Source: Candidatus Curtissbacteria bacterium RIFCSPHIGHO2_01_FULL_41_11
GTDB lineage: Bacteria; Patescibacteriota; Microgenomatia; Curtissbacterales; GWA2-41-24
Length of the DNA stretch: 11,326 bases
Direction of reading: 5' to 3'
NCBI GenBank assembly: GCA_001776335.1
Contig: MFAZ01000008.1
Location: 1-11,326 of the forward strand
The notes beneath the pieces are model-generated. The model saw nothing but the letters and a program-made list of their open reading frames with translations. It was not told the DNA's origin and ran no database searches. Every line of letters starts with the position of its first letter. The stretch's first letter is position 1. Shown in pieces: positions 1-6,725 of this stretch. The translations under genes and the position numbers were made by a program.

Positions 1-2601
1 TGGTACCAAAAATCCACAAAGGCAACTCTCCTTGAATTTGAAGTAGACTACCTGAAAGGGTTGACCGAACAAAAAACCGAAGAAAAACGTAAAGAATTCG
101 GCGCAAATATCCTCGCTTCAAAAAAGAAAGAAAGCACAATCAGCATTTTTATAAAGCAATTCAGAAGTCCTTTAATTTACATCCTTATTTTTGCTGCCTC
201 TCTAGTTATCCTGCTCGGGCAAAAAACCGATGCTTTGGTAATCATTGCAGTAATCGCCATGAATGCCATTATTGGGACTATTCAAGAAGGCAAAGCAAGA
301 AATTCACTGGAAAGATTACGGAACTTAACAAAGCATAAAGCTCTAGTCAGACGAGATAGCCAAGAGCTTCTAATTTCATCTGAGGAAATTGTACCGGGAG
401 ATATTCTAGTTCTGCACGAAGGCGATAGGGTGGCTGCCGATTCACGGATTATTAAGTCGGAAGGCCTGACAGTTGACGAAGCGATTCTTACCGGTGAAGC
501 ATACCCAGTTCCCAAAATACCTGATGTTATTAACAAAGAAAATTTGGTAATTGGTGACCAGAGGAATATGCTGTTTTCAGGCACAAGTATTTCTTCAGGT
601 TACGGAGAAGCTGTTGTAGTTGCAATAGGGCTTGACTCAGAGCTTGGCAGAATTTCAAAGGACCTTCTAGAAACATCCAGTCTTCCACTCCCTCTCGAAA
701 AGAAAGTCTCAAAACTTAGCCATCAGATTGCAGTCTCTGTAGGGGTAATTGCAGGGCTGGTGTTTGTATCAGGATTGTTAAGAGGAATACCGACAAGAGA
801 AATCTTCGGGGCTGTTGTTGGTCTTTCGGTATCAATAATCCCCGAAGGACTGCCTGTCGTTGTGACTGTTGTACTGGCCAAGGGTGTATGGAGAATGGCT
901 AAAGCAAAAGCGATTGTGAGACAGATGGCTGCGGTTGAAGCAATGGGTTCTGCAGACACCTTATTGGTTGATAAAACCGGCACAATTACCACAGGAAGCA
1001 TGCTCATAAAACAAGCCTTTTTCGATGGAGAACGTTTGACAGTTCAAGGAAGTGGTTATATTCCTGAAGGAGACATTAAAGGCGATAATCCAGTAAGCAA
1101 AGAAAAGCTAAAAAAACTCTTAAAATTAACCTATCTTTCCCTAAAAGCTGACGTTGTCAAAGAAGACGGAGACTGGAAACCCATTGGTGATCCGACGGAA
1201 GCTGCCATAGCAGTGCTTTGCAGAAAAGCTGGCCTCTCAAAAATGCAGCTTCAAAGAGAATATAAGACCATTGCTGCTAGACCTTTTGACTCTAAGAAAA
1301 GATACCTTGAAGCAACTTTTGCCAAGGGCAAAGAAACCTGGAATGTGTTTGTGGGTGCGCCTGATTTTTTAAGTAAGAGCCTAAAAATCGACCATAACTT
1401 AATACAAGAATATCACAAGCTCACGGATCTTGGTTTAAGAGTTGTAGGAGTTGCCATGTTTGGTCCCGGGAATAAAGAACTTTTTGCATTTGCACTTTTT
1501 GCAATTGACGAGGAGATAAGGCCGAATGTTGACAAGTCTATAGAAGAAGCAAAAAAAGCGGGCTTCAGGGTTGCTATGATGACTGGCGATTTTCCAGCTA
1601 CCGGAAAATCAATCGCTCAAGAGGTCGGTATTTTCCAGAAAGGCGATAAGGTACTTTCTGGTGAAGACATTGAGAAAATGTCTGAAACGGAACTGGCTGA
1701 GTTGATCGACAAAGTTTCTGTATTTGCTCGAATTACCCCCTTGCACAAACTTAAAATTGTAAATGCTTTTAAAAAGAAGGGCCACGTAGTTGCGATGACC
1801 GGTGATGGTGTCAATGACGGACCAGCTCTTCAAGCAGCAAACTTAGGGATTGGACTTGGTTCGGGAACGCAAGTTGCTCAAGATGCATCCGACATTGTTC
1901 TTGTTGATAACAACTTTTCAACGATTACAGCTGCTATTGCGGAAGGTCGAGGGATTTATTTAACCCTTAAAAAGGTTATTCTTTACTTGTTTTCTACCAG
2001 CTTTGGGGAAGTGCTGGTGATTTCAGCTGCAATCCTTTTAGGTTTACCATTACCACTGGTTGCGGTTCAAATTATTTGGCTTAACTTTGTAACGGATGGT
2101 TTCTTAGATATTTCACTTGCCCAAGACCCGCCTGAAAATAACCTTTTATTCCAGAAAGTTATGAGCAACAATTTGATAGACAAGTTAATGATTGGCAGAA
2201 TACTTTTAATGGGTTCTGCCATGCTTATTGCAACCTTACCGATATTCTATTTTTATACGACGCACTCGTCGCTTACTTACGCAAGGAGTATGGCACTTTT
2301 GGTGCTCTCGATAATTCAGTGGTTTAATGCACTCAATATCCGCTCCAAAGAACAGTCCATCTTTAAGATGCCTTTAACAAACAATTGGTTTTTAATCGCA
2401 GCTTTTGTGATTGTTTTTACTTTGCAGCTTTTTGCAATCCACACCCCCCTCGGCAACAAACTTCTGCATACAACACCACTTACGCTAAATGATTGGCTCG
2501 TTGCGGCTCTTGCAAGCTCTCTAATAATAATTTCAGAAGAGATAAGAAAGTTTTTTGCAAGGAGTAAATCCCGCCCAAATGAGTCAAGCGTTCAAATTTA
2601 A
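1..2601 (+). CDS. P2-type cation-transporting ATPase, 5' end cut by window edge
   Basis: ATP-driven membrane pump for a cation, forming an aspartyl-phosphate intermediate. The frame is open from base 1 and reads WYQKSTKATLLEFEVDYLKG before the TTG at 61. This matches the N-terminal cation-ATPase domain, so the true start is probably just upstream of the window. Counting visible residues from base 1: actuator TGE at 164-166, M4 PEGLP at 281-285, phosphorylation motif DKTGT at 324-328 (Asp324), a GDPTEAA nucleotide-binding stretch, and hinge TGDGVND at 600-606. Membrane helices follow, with M5 (S667, E670) and M6 WLNFVTDG (N695, D699). The M4 Glu, M5 Glu and M6 Asn/Asp resemble Ca2+-pump ligands, but SERCA's M5 Asn is Ser here, so the ion is uncertain (Ca2+ likeliest). 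About 866 residues are visible, near full length. The family is certain, the substrate is not. Confidence 0.93.
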   Translation, partial: WYQKSTKATLLEFEVDYLKGLTEQKTEEKRKEFGANILASKKKESTISIFIKQFRSPLIYILIFAASLVILLGQKTDALVIIAVIAMNAIIGTIQEGKARNSLERLRNLTKHKALVRRDSQELLISSEEIVPGDILVLHEGDRVAADSRIIKSEGLTVDEAILTGEAYPVPKIPDVINKENLVIGDQRNMLFSGTSISSGYGEAVVVAIGLDSELGRISKDLLETSSLPLPLEKKVSKLSHQIAVSVGVIAGLVFVSGLLRGIPTREIFGAVVGLSVSIIPEGLPVVVTVVLAKGVWRMAKAKAIVRQMAAVEAMGSADTLLVDKTGTITTGSMLIKQAFFDGERLTVQGSGYIPEGDIKGDNPVSKEKLKKLLKLTYLSLKADVVKEDGDWKPIGDPTEAAIAVLCRKAGLSKMQLQREYKTIAARPFDSKKRYLEATFAKGKETWNVFVGAPDFLSKSLKIDHNLIQEYHKLTDLGLRVVGVAMFGPGNKELFAFALFAIDEEIRPNVDKSIEEAKKAGFRVAMMTGDFPATGKSIAQEVGIFQKGDKVLSGEDIEKMSETELAELIDKVSVFARITPLHKLKIVNAFKKKGHVVAMTGDGVNDGPALQAANLGIGLGSGTQVAQDASDIVLVDNNFSTITAAIAEGRGIYLTLKKVILYLFSTSFGEVLVISAAILLGLPLPLVAVQIIWLNFVTDGFLDISLAQDPPENNLLFQKVMSNNLIDKLMIGRILLMGSAMLIATLPIFYFYTTHSSLTYARSMALLVLSIIQWFNALNIRSKEQSIFKMPLTNNWFLIAAFVIVFTLQLFAIHTPLGNKLLHTTPLTLNDWLVAALASSLIIISEEIRKFFARSKSRPNESSVQI

Positions 2602-2626
2602 CTTCCGGATAAAATAATTGTAAAAT
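2598..2626 (+). promoter_or_regulatory. Candidate promoter for the CoaD-DUF359 fusion
   Basis: TTAACT (2598-2603), a 17-bp spacer and TAAAAT (2621-2626) sit in the 39-bp gap after the ATPase stop. Transcription would start near 2633, giving a leader of about 8 nt before the ATG at 2641. No Shine-Dalgarno sequence is visible. Read-through from the ATPase gene is also possible. Confidence 0.45.
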
Positions 2627-2640
2627 ACGAAAAATGCAAA

Positions 2641-3615
2641 ATGGCTACAAAATATAAACTCGTAGCACTCGGAGGCACATTTGATCTTTTGCACAAAGGA
2701 CACACAACCCTTCTTGCAAGGGCATTCTCTGCAGGCCAGCAGGTCACAGTTGGTATAACTACCGACAAGTTTTGCAAGGAAATTGAAAAAATCCCGTACG
2801 AAAATCAGGAGCTGCGCAGGAAAAATCTTCTTGTGTACTTAAAAGCAAAAAAACTGCTCAAGCGTTCAAAGATCGTCTGGCTGCATGATATTTTCGGCCC
2901 CGCAGCTACAGACAAAAATATCCAGGCGCTGGTTATTTCCAGAGAAACTTTGCCAAACGCAAACGCGATAAATAAAAAAAGGGTCAAAAATAAATTAAAA
3001 AAAACAACTCTTATAATTTGCCCGCCGGCTTTGGCGAAAGATAAAAAGTTAATATCGTCAACCAGAATCAGAGAAGGAGAAATATCCAAAAGCGGCAGAA
3101 GCTACTGGCACTTTCTCTCAAAAATTGCCCAAAGACCAATCAGCCCGTCGGCCCGCACAAAGCTCAAAATACCATTTGGCCCAATAGTTAAAATTGACAA
3201 GTCTTCTGCTAAAAAGCATCCCCCCGAAGCAGCAATCGGCGACATAACCGTTTCGGCTTTTTTGAAAGAAAGCAAAACGCCAAGAATATCAATTGTCGAC
3301 TTCTATGTTGAAAGAAAAAGAATTTTCAACAAACTTTCGCAACTCGGTTTTCCGACAGAAAATGCCGATGCCATAGTATCAAACAAACCGGGCTTGATAT
3401 CGACTGCGCTGATAAATGAAATCGCAGCATCAGTTAAAAGACCCTTCAAATCTATAATCGTAGTCGAGGGGGAAGAGGACCTTGCGACAATTCCAGTGGT
3501 TTTGCTTTCACCGCTTGGAAAATATGTTTATTACGGCCAGCCCAAAAAAGGAGCAGTTAGAATAACTGTAACCGAGAAAATAAAAGAAGAAATTTGCAAC
3601 CTTCTAGTAAAGTAA
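2641..3615 (+). CDS. Fused archaeal-type phosphopantetheine adenylyltransferase and DUF359 GTP-dependent dephospho-CoA kinase
   Basis: Predicted to catalyse the last two steps of CoA synthesis in the cytoplasm: 4'-phosphopantetheine plus ATP to dephospho-CoA, then GTP-dependent phosphorylation to CoA. Residues 1 to about 155 form a nucleotidyltransferase domain with GGTFDLLHKGH (HxGH at 18-21) and ISSTRIREGEI (138-148), the archaeal/eukaryotic style rather than bacterial CoaD. Residues from about 170 to 324 match DUF359, with PFGPIVK near 178, IGDIT at 199-203, NKPGLIS at 248-254 and the hallmark VEGEEDLATIPVVLLSP (275-291) followed by YYGQP. DUF359 proteins are known GTP-dependent dephospho-CoA kinases in archaea. 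The ATG at 2641 is the only sensible start; the ATG at 2634 is out of frame. The 3' end overlaps the convergent sodX by 12 bp. Domain calls are firm; bifunctionality is inferred. Confidence 0.9.
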   Translation: MATKYKLVALGGTFDLLHKGHTTLLARAFSAGQQVTVGITTDKFCKEIEKIPYENQELRRKNLLVYLKAKKLLKRSKIVWLHDIFGPAATDKNIQALVISRETLPNANAINKKRVKNKLKKTTLIICPPALAKDKKLISSTRIREGEISKSGRSYWHFLSKIAQRPISPSARTKLKIPFGPIVKIDKSSAKKHPPEAAIGDITVSAFLKESKTPRISIVDFYVERKRIFNKLSQLGFPTENADAIVSNKPGLISTALINEIAASVKRPFKSIIVVEGEEDLATIPVVLLSPLGKYVYYGQPKKGAVRITVTEKIKEEICNLLVK

Positions 3616-3876
3616 AACGACTCTGCCGATTATATCCGACCGCTTAACCGGTCCAATCTTAGAACTTTCTTTTTCGTTATCTCCGGCAACTTCTACTAGT
3701 CCCTTAAGGGTTTTTCTAACCCTCTTTATGTAATTTTTTTCGTTTAACTTAAATATCACCACATCTCCCGCCCGGACATCTGTCCAGTTGAAAGTGATGA
3801 CATAGTCACCCGGTTTGTAATCAGGAATCATACTCTTTCCCCGCACTACAAACATCGAGACCGGAAACAGTTTCAT
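3604..3876 (-). CDS. sodX: Nickel-SOD maturation protease, S26 signal peptidase family (SodX-like)
   Basis: Serine-lysine peptidase expected to remove the N-terminal propeptide of nickel superoxide dismutase so that its new N-terminal histidine can bind nickel. In 90 residues it keeps the S26 core: VRGKSMIP with the candidate nucleophile Ser15, GDYV at 23-26, GDVVIFK at 37-43, NYIKRV with the candidate general base Lys51, and GDN at 65-67. It lacks the N-terminal membrane helix of ordinary signal peptidase I, as SodX proteins often do. Its ATG overlaps the sodN stop as ATGA (3873-3876), implying translational coupling. It converges with the CoA gene and overlaps it by 12 bp (3604-3615). The function follows from both sequence and partner gene. 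Confidence 0.88.
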   Translation of the reverse strand: MKLFPVSMFVVRGKSMIPDYKPGDYVITFNWTDVRAGDVVIFKLNEKNYIKRVRKTLKGLVEVAGDNEKESSKIGPVKRSDIIGRVVLLY

Positions 3877-4358
3877 CCCAAAAGTTTTTTCTTAAACGCG
3901 TCAGGATTGTCGCTGACAGATCCGCTTAAGTCTTCTTTAGGCTCAACTTTAACCTGGTCAAACATTGCCGCAACTTCGCGGCAGGCAACGAGCAGTTCCT
4001 TGGCCTTCTGTATATTGACATCCAGTTTATTTTCGGAAGCAAGTTTAATAGCTCTCCAAACTTTATCGTGCAAATCCGGAAATTGCGCAATATGCTCCGG
4101 TTTGAAAAAATCCGCCCACAAAGTAACCAGCTGCTCCTCACAAATCTGCGCATGATCTTCTTTAACTCTTACGCATCTTATGAAATTATTGCGGTCTTTT
4201 AAGCTTGGCTTGTCCATAGGAATTGATTCCATAACCTCGACCATCCTAATAACCGTCTGGGCAGAAACAAGAAGTGTATTTGTTTCGTAAATTCCGCAAG
4301 GTATATCACAATGTGCAAGTGCTTCGGGAATCTTAAAAATCTCTTTGAAGAATTTCAT
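3873..4358 (-). CDS. sodN: Nickel-containing superoxide dismutase precursor
   Basis: Converts superoxide to oxygen and hydrogen peroxide. The nickel hook HCDIPCGIY lies at residues 16-24. Family knowledge says cleavage before His16 exposes its amino group, which binds nickel with Cys17, Cys21 and the imidazole. The predicted propeptide is therefore 15 residues (MKFFKEIFKIPEALA). The rest is helical, as expected for the four-helix-bundle fold. The mature chain would be 146 residues, longer than the roughly 117 of the Streptomyces enzyme, mostly through a charged tail after about residue 137. sodX follows with an ATGA overlap, so the two form one transcription unit. There is no Shine-Dalgarno site before the ATG; the promoter lies directly upstream, suggesting a leaderless message. 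Confidence 0.96.
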   Translation of the reverse strand: MKFFKEIFKIPEALAHCDIPCGIYETNTLLVSAQTVIRMVEVMESIPMDKPSLKDRNNFIRCVRVKEDHAQICEEQLVTLWADFFKPEHIAQFPDLHDKVWRAIKLASENKLDVNIQKAKELLVACREVAAMFDQVKVEPKEDLSGSVSDNPDAFKKKLLG

Positions 4359-4365
4359 CGCAATT

Positions 4366-4395
4366 AATATACCATTGCTGCAATTGCCATTTCAA
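4366..4395 (-). promoter_or_regulatory. sodN-sodX promoter with embedded palindrome
   Basis: Reading the minus strand: TTGAAA (4395-4390), an 18-bp spacer and extended -10 TGGTATATT (4374-4366). The -10 box ends 7 nt before the sodN ATG, so +1 falls at or next to the start codon. The spacer contains the perfect palindrome ATTGC-T-GCAAT (4374-4384), a possible operator. Confidence 0.6.
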
Positions 4396-4428
4396 CAAAA
4401 AAACGGTAATAGGAAAGTAAAAAATCAA

Positions 4429-5109
4429 CTAAACTCGAAGAAGATACTTTTTGCTAACTAAAATTCCCCTTGGAAGCAGTTTTTTGGAAGACAAAAATGC
4501 CAAAACATTGTTCATTAAAATATAGCTGGAACTTATTCCAAGTGTAAAAATCGATCTTTCCAAAATAACTATTGGAATCAAAGCTGTCCAAAACAAGGCA
4601 GTCGTCGGAAATGCCCAAATCCAAACAGCACCACCGACAGCGTGTGCCGTCATTGTAGTACCAAGCGCCCTTGCAAGCAGGAATCTTTCTCGAAAAGGCC
4701 AGACCAGAAATGGAATCACCCAAAACAGTGAATAAAACCAGACAGACCTGCCAACCGGATGCAAGTTAAAAGCAATAATAGCAAGTGCCGGAATCACTAA
4801 TAATTTGCCTTCTTTTTTGGCAAAAAAATAAACACCTACAATAAACGGCAAAAATCTTAATGTTGCAGCCAGCGTTAAAGGTGACGCTGTGTTTATACCC
4901 GAAAAACCGTGGGTCACGAGGTTAACGGCAAGAATCACAAATACGGAAATAATACCAATACCAGTACCAAGCAGTGCACCAAAAACAGGAGCAAACAAAT
5001 CAAATAGTGTAAATTTAACTCTCGATCCCTCGAGGTAATTTATCGGAATCTGCAGGGCAACAAATCCCAAAACAACAAAAAAGAGAACAAATAGCCACTT
5101 GCTCTTCAT
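4429..5109 (-). CDS. Multi-pass integral membrane protein, possibly ECF-transporter S-component-like
   Basis: A 226-residue hydrophobic protein with about six membrane segments: roughly 5-20, 35-62, 77-95, 103-137 (one or two), 145-165 and 168-190. The stretch LFDLFAPVFGALLGTGIGIISVF (about 35-57) resembles substrate-binding S components of energy-coupling-factor transporters, which have similar size and topology. No ATPase or T component is nearby, so it would need a shared module elsewhere. Polar or aromatic residues with ligand potential include H67, N115, H117 and H156. It lies 70 bp upstream of sodN on the same strand but sodN has its own promoter. A role in nickel or vitamin uptake is speculation; the family call is weak, the membrane location is firm. 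Confidence 0.6.
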   Translation of the reverse strand: MKSKWLFVLFFVVLGFVALQIPINYLEGSRVKFTLFDLFAPVFGALLGTGIGIISVFVILAVNLVTHGFSGINTASPLTLAATLRFLPFIVGVYFFAKKEGKLLVIPALAIIAFNLHPVGRSVWFYSLFWVIPFLVWPFRERFLLARALGTTMTAHAVGGAVWIWAFPTTALFWTALIPIVILERSIFTLGISSSYILMNNVLAFLSSKKLLPRGILVSKKYLLRV

Positions 5110-5118
5110 TCGATAATC

Positions 5119-5147
5119 ATTTTCACAAATACTTTTTGCTTTGTCAA
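5119..5147 (-). promoter_or_regulatory. Candidate promoter of the membrane-protein gene
   Basis: On the minus strand, an exact TTGACA (5147-5142), a 17-bp spacer and GAAAAT (5124-5119) fill the 41-bp gap after the dehydrogenase stop. The -10 box ends 9 nt before the ATG, giving a leader of about 2 nt. No Shine-Dalgarno site is present. Confidence 0.5.
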
Positions 5148-5150
5148 TGC

Positions 5151-5870
5151 CTAGCTCATGCCCGGGATGAAAGCTCCGGCCACTTCAATATTTGCTCCGT
5201 TTACATACTGCGCCTCAGCAGAAACCAAAAATTTTAAGGCAGAAATCACATCCTCGTATTTTGCACTTCTTCCCATTGGAAAATCAGTCGCTTTAAAAAT
5301 ATCTGTTTCCAAAGATGCGGGCGAAATCATATTAACTCTGATTCCGGCTTTGGCTTCTTCCCACGCCATTATTTTTGTAATTGTATAAACGCCAGTCTTG
5401 GCCAAAAAATAGGGCGTCGATCTTTCCGTGATCGTTATTCTGCCGGCTCCAACTGTTCCAATATTGATAATGTTACCGCTTCTTTGTTTACGCATAGTAA
5501 CAAGCGCCTGTCTCGAAGCAAAAAATGTCGCGTACAAATTCGATTCCACCAAATCTTTAAATTCATCGCTTGTGGTCTCTGCGAACTTTTTGTAAAGAAA
5601 ATTGCCAACATTATTGACAAGTAAATCGACTCTTCCAAGCTTCTTAATGACTTCCGCAAACATCTTTTTAACATCTTCCTCGATTTTTAAATCAGCCCTC
5701 ACCAAAATCGAATTCGGTGATTTCCTCTGGACCTCTACCAAAACTTTCTCCGCCTCTTGCTTACTGCTCAGGTAATGCACAACGACCGTAAATCCCTCGT
5801 CGGCAAGAGCCAGTGCAATTGCCCTTCCCAAACCTTTCGCAGACCCCGTAACAACGGCAACTTGTTCCAT
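5151..5870 (-). CDS. Short-chain dehydrogenase/reductase (SDR), classical type
   Basis: NAD(P)-dependent oxidoreductase with a Rossmann fold, 239 residues, the classical SDR length. Visible motifs are the cofactor glycine motif TGSAKGLG (8-15), NNVG (86-89), the structural Asn111, and the active-site pair Tyr154 and Lys158 in YFLAK. In my alignment the usual catalytic Ser position after INIG is Thr139, with two extra residues between it and Tyr154. The usual PG after beta-6 reads SP (ISPASLETD, 182-190). Overall it resembles FabG-like 3-oxoacyl-ACP reductases or glucose-1-dehydrogenase-like enzymes, but the substrate cannot be told and no fatty-acid genes are nearby. Its -10 box abuts the ATG. 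It is divergent from the gene at 5927. Confidence 0.9.
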   Translation of the reverse strand: MEQVAVVTGSAKGLGRAIALALADEGFTVVVHYLSSKQEAEKVLVEVQRKSPNSILVRADLKIEEDVKKMFAEVIKKLGRVDLLVNNVGNFLYKKFAETTSDEFKDLVESNLYATFFASRQALVTMRKQRSGNIINIGTVGAGRITITERSTPYFLAKTGVYTITKIMAWEEAKAGIRVNMISPASLETDIFKATDFPMGRSAKYEDVISALKFLVSAEAQYVNGANIEVAGAFIPGMS

Positions 5871-5877
5871 AAATCCG

Positions 5878-5883
5878 ATTATA
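5878..5883 (-). promoter_or_regulatory. -10 box of the SDR gene
   Basis: An exact TATAAT on the minus strand, ending 7 nt before the ATG (5870), so the message should be leaderless. No good -35 is visible; the region upstream is the heptamer repeat. Confidence 0.6.
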
Positions 5884-5922
5884 CTAAATACTTAATACTG
5901 TATACTTCATACTGTATACTGT
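5881..5922. repeat. Six tandem 7-bp repeats (ATACTNN) forming a divergent promoter
   Basis: Units begin at 5881, 5888, 5895, 5902, 5909 and 5916, and read ATACTAA, ATACTTA, ATACTGT, ATACTTC, ATACTGT, ATACTGT. The first five bases of each unit are invariant. The array fills nearly the whole 56-bp gap between the divergent SDR gene and the gene at 5927, and contributes bases to -10 boxes on both strands. Confidence 0.9.
5892..5920 (+). promoter_or_regulatory. Promoter of the membrane-anchored protein gene, inside the heptamer array
   Basis: TTAATA (5892-5897), a 17-bp spacer and TATACT (5915-5920). Six nucleotides separate the -10 box from the GTG at 5927, placing +1 on the start codon. No Shine-Dalgarno site is present. 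Confidence 0.5.
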
Positions 5923-5926
5923 TCTT

Positions 5927-6484
5927 GTGAATAAAGGCTTAACTGCAGGTCTTATCGCAATAATTATTCTTCTTATTGCCTCCGTAGGTTACTTTATTTA
6001 CCAAAATCAAAAAATCCTCAAAGATCTTTCCGGCCAGAAACAGTCCCAGCAAACACCGCAAGCAACAACACAAGTCTCTTCAAAACCTGCGCCGTCGCCA
6101 ACTCCATTACCTTCACCGTTGTTTACATTGCTTGGAACGCAAAGCGCCATAAAATCACATCTAAATTCAAAAGACTACAAGGGTTTAATTCCCTACATGA
6201 CTTCGCCGGCTGTTGATTTTTCACTTATGTCTACAGAATGCTGCCCCGAGCAGTCGCAGCAGGAAGCCGCAACGCAGATGTCCTACATTGAAAACGGACT
6301 GCCCCTTGATTTCGACCAGAATAATCCTCAAATAAAAACCCTGAAAGACAAAAACGCACAGCTGAAAAACACTTTTATTGGAATTTCAACTGCAGGGGAG
6401 CATCTGGCCGCATTCACCATAAACAGTGAAAATAAAATTTCAAAAATCCAGTTGTCGGTTTCGTGGAAACTCTATAATAATTAG
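5927..6484 (+). CDS. Membrane-anchored extracytoplasmic protein of unknown function
   Basis: A 185-residue protein that I do not assign to a family. Residues 6-25 form one membrane helix with little before it, so it is an N-terminal anchor or uncleaved signal. Residues 36-66 are a low-complexity linker rich in Gln, Pro, Thr and Ser. Residues 67-185 form a small globular domain expected outside the membrane, with adjacent cysteines C105-C106, a helical start (SAIKSHLNSKDYKGLIPYM) and alternating strands toward the C terminus (FIGISTAGEHLAAFTI, then ISKIQLSVSWKLY). That layout is like small SnoaL/NTF2-like or lipoprotein-type domains, but this is only a resemblance. The start is GTG, supported by the -10 box six bases upstream. 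Confidence 0.8.
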   Translation: MNKGLTAGLIAIIILLIASVGYFIYQNQKILKDLSGQKQSQQTPQATTQVSSKPAPSPTPLPSPLFTLLGTQSAIKSHLNSKDYKGLIPYMTSPAVDFSLMSTECCPEQSQQEAATQMSYIENGLPLDFDQNNPQIKTLKDKNAQLKNTFIGISTAGEHLAAFTINSENKISKIQLSVSWKLYNN

Positions 6485-6539
6485 CACAATTCTTACCGAA
6501 TTATTACCATACTCCTAAATTCTCATAACATCGAAGGTT

Positions 6540-6564
6540 TAATATCGCACTAGAATTGAGGTGA
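6540..6564 (+). promoter_or_regulatory. -10 box and Shine-Dalgarno site of the KGG-like gene
   Basis: TAATAT (6540-6545) gives a predicted start near 6552 and an 18-nt leader holding GAGGTGA (6558-6564), 5 nt before the ATG at 6570. No convincing -35 is visible. The clear Shine-Dalgarno contrasts with the neighbouring genes. Confidence 0.5.
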
Positions 6565-6569
6565 CACAA

Positions 6570-6725
6570 ATGGCACAGAAGTCCAAACGTGGTTTTGCTG
6601 CAATGGATGAGGAAACACGCCGGAGAATTGCAAGCGAGGGCGAAAAGGCAAGTGGCGGCAATTTTAAATATGATCCGGACCGTGCAAGTGAAGCGGGCAG
6701 TAGCTTTACTATCTGCTGGAAGTAA
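6570..6725 (+). CDS. KGG-like small stress-associated protein
   Basis: A 51-residue hydrophilic protein. The N-terminal part KRGFAAMDEETRRRIASEGEKASGGNF (6-32) matches the repeat of KGG/GsiB/con-10-type general stress proteins, whose typical form is RGFAxMDPEKxREIAxKGGxA. Here KGG is changed to EGE. A second degenerate copy starts at YDPDRASEAG (34-43), and the tail is SSFTICWK. The family is linked to desiccation and general stress, with unordered or hydrophilin-like members; the precise role is unknown. The start is fixed by a strong Shine-Dalgarno GAGGTGA five bases upstream. The last 17 bp overlap the end of the convergent glycoside hydrolase gene (6709-6725). Confidence 0.85.
   Translation: MAQKSKRGFAAMDEETRRRIASEGEKASGGNFKYDPDRASEAGSSFTICWK

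Noticed and set aside
61..63. TTG as start of the P-type ATPase
   Set aside because: The frame is open back to base 1 and codes for residues typical of the N-terminal cation-ATPase domain, so the start lies upstream of the window.
5881..5922. CRISPR array
   Set aside because: Units are 7 bp and contiguous without spacers; it is a microsatellite-like promoter repeat.
6488..6502. Hairpin AATTC-TTACC-GAATT after the gene at 5927 as a terminator
   Set aside because: Only a 5-bp AT-rich stem and no T-tract.
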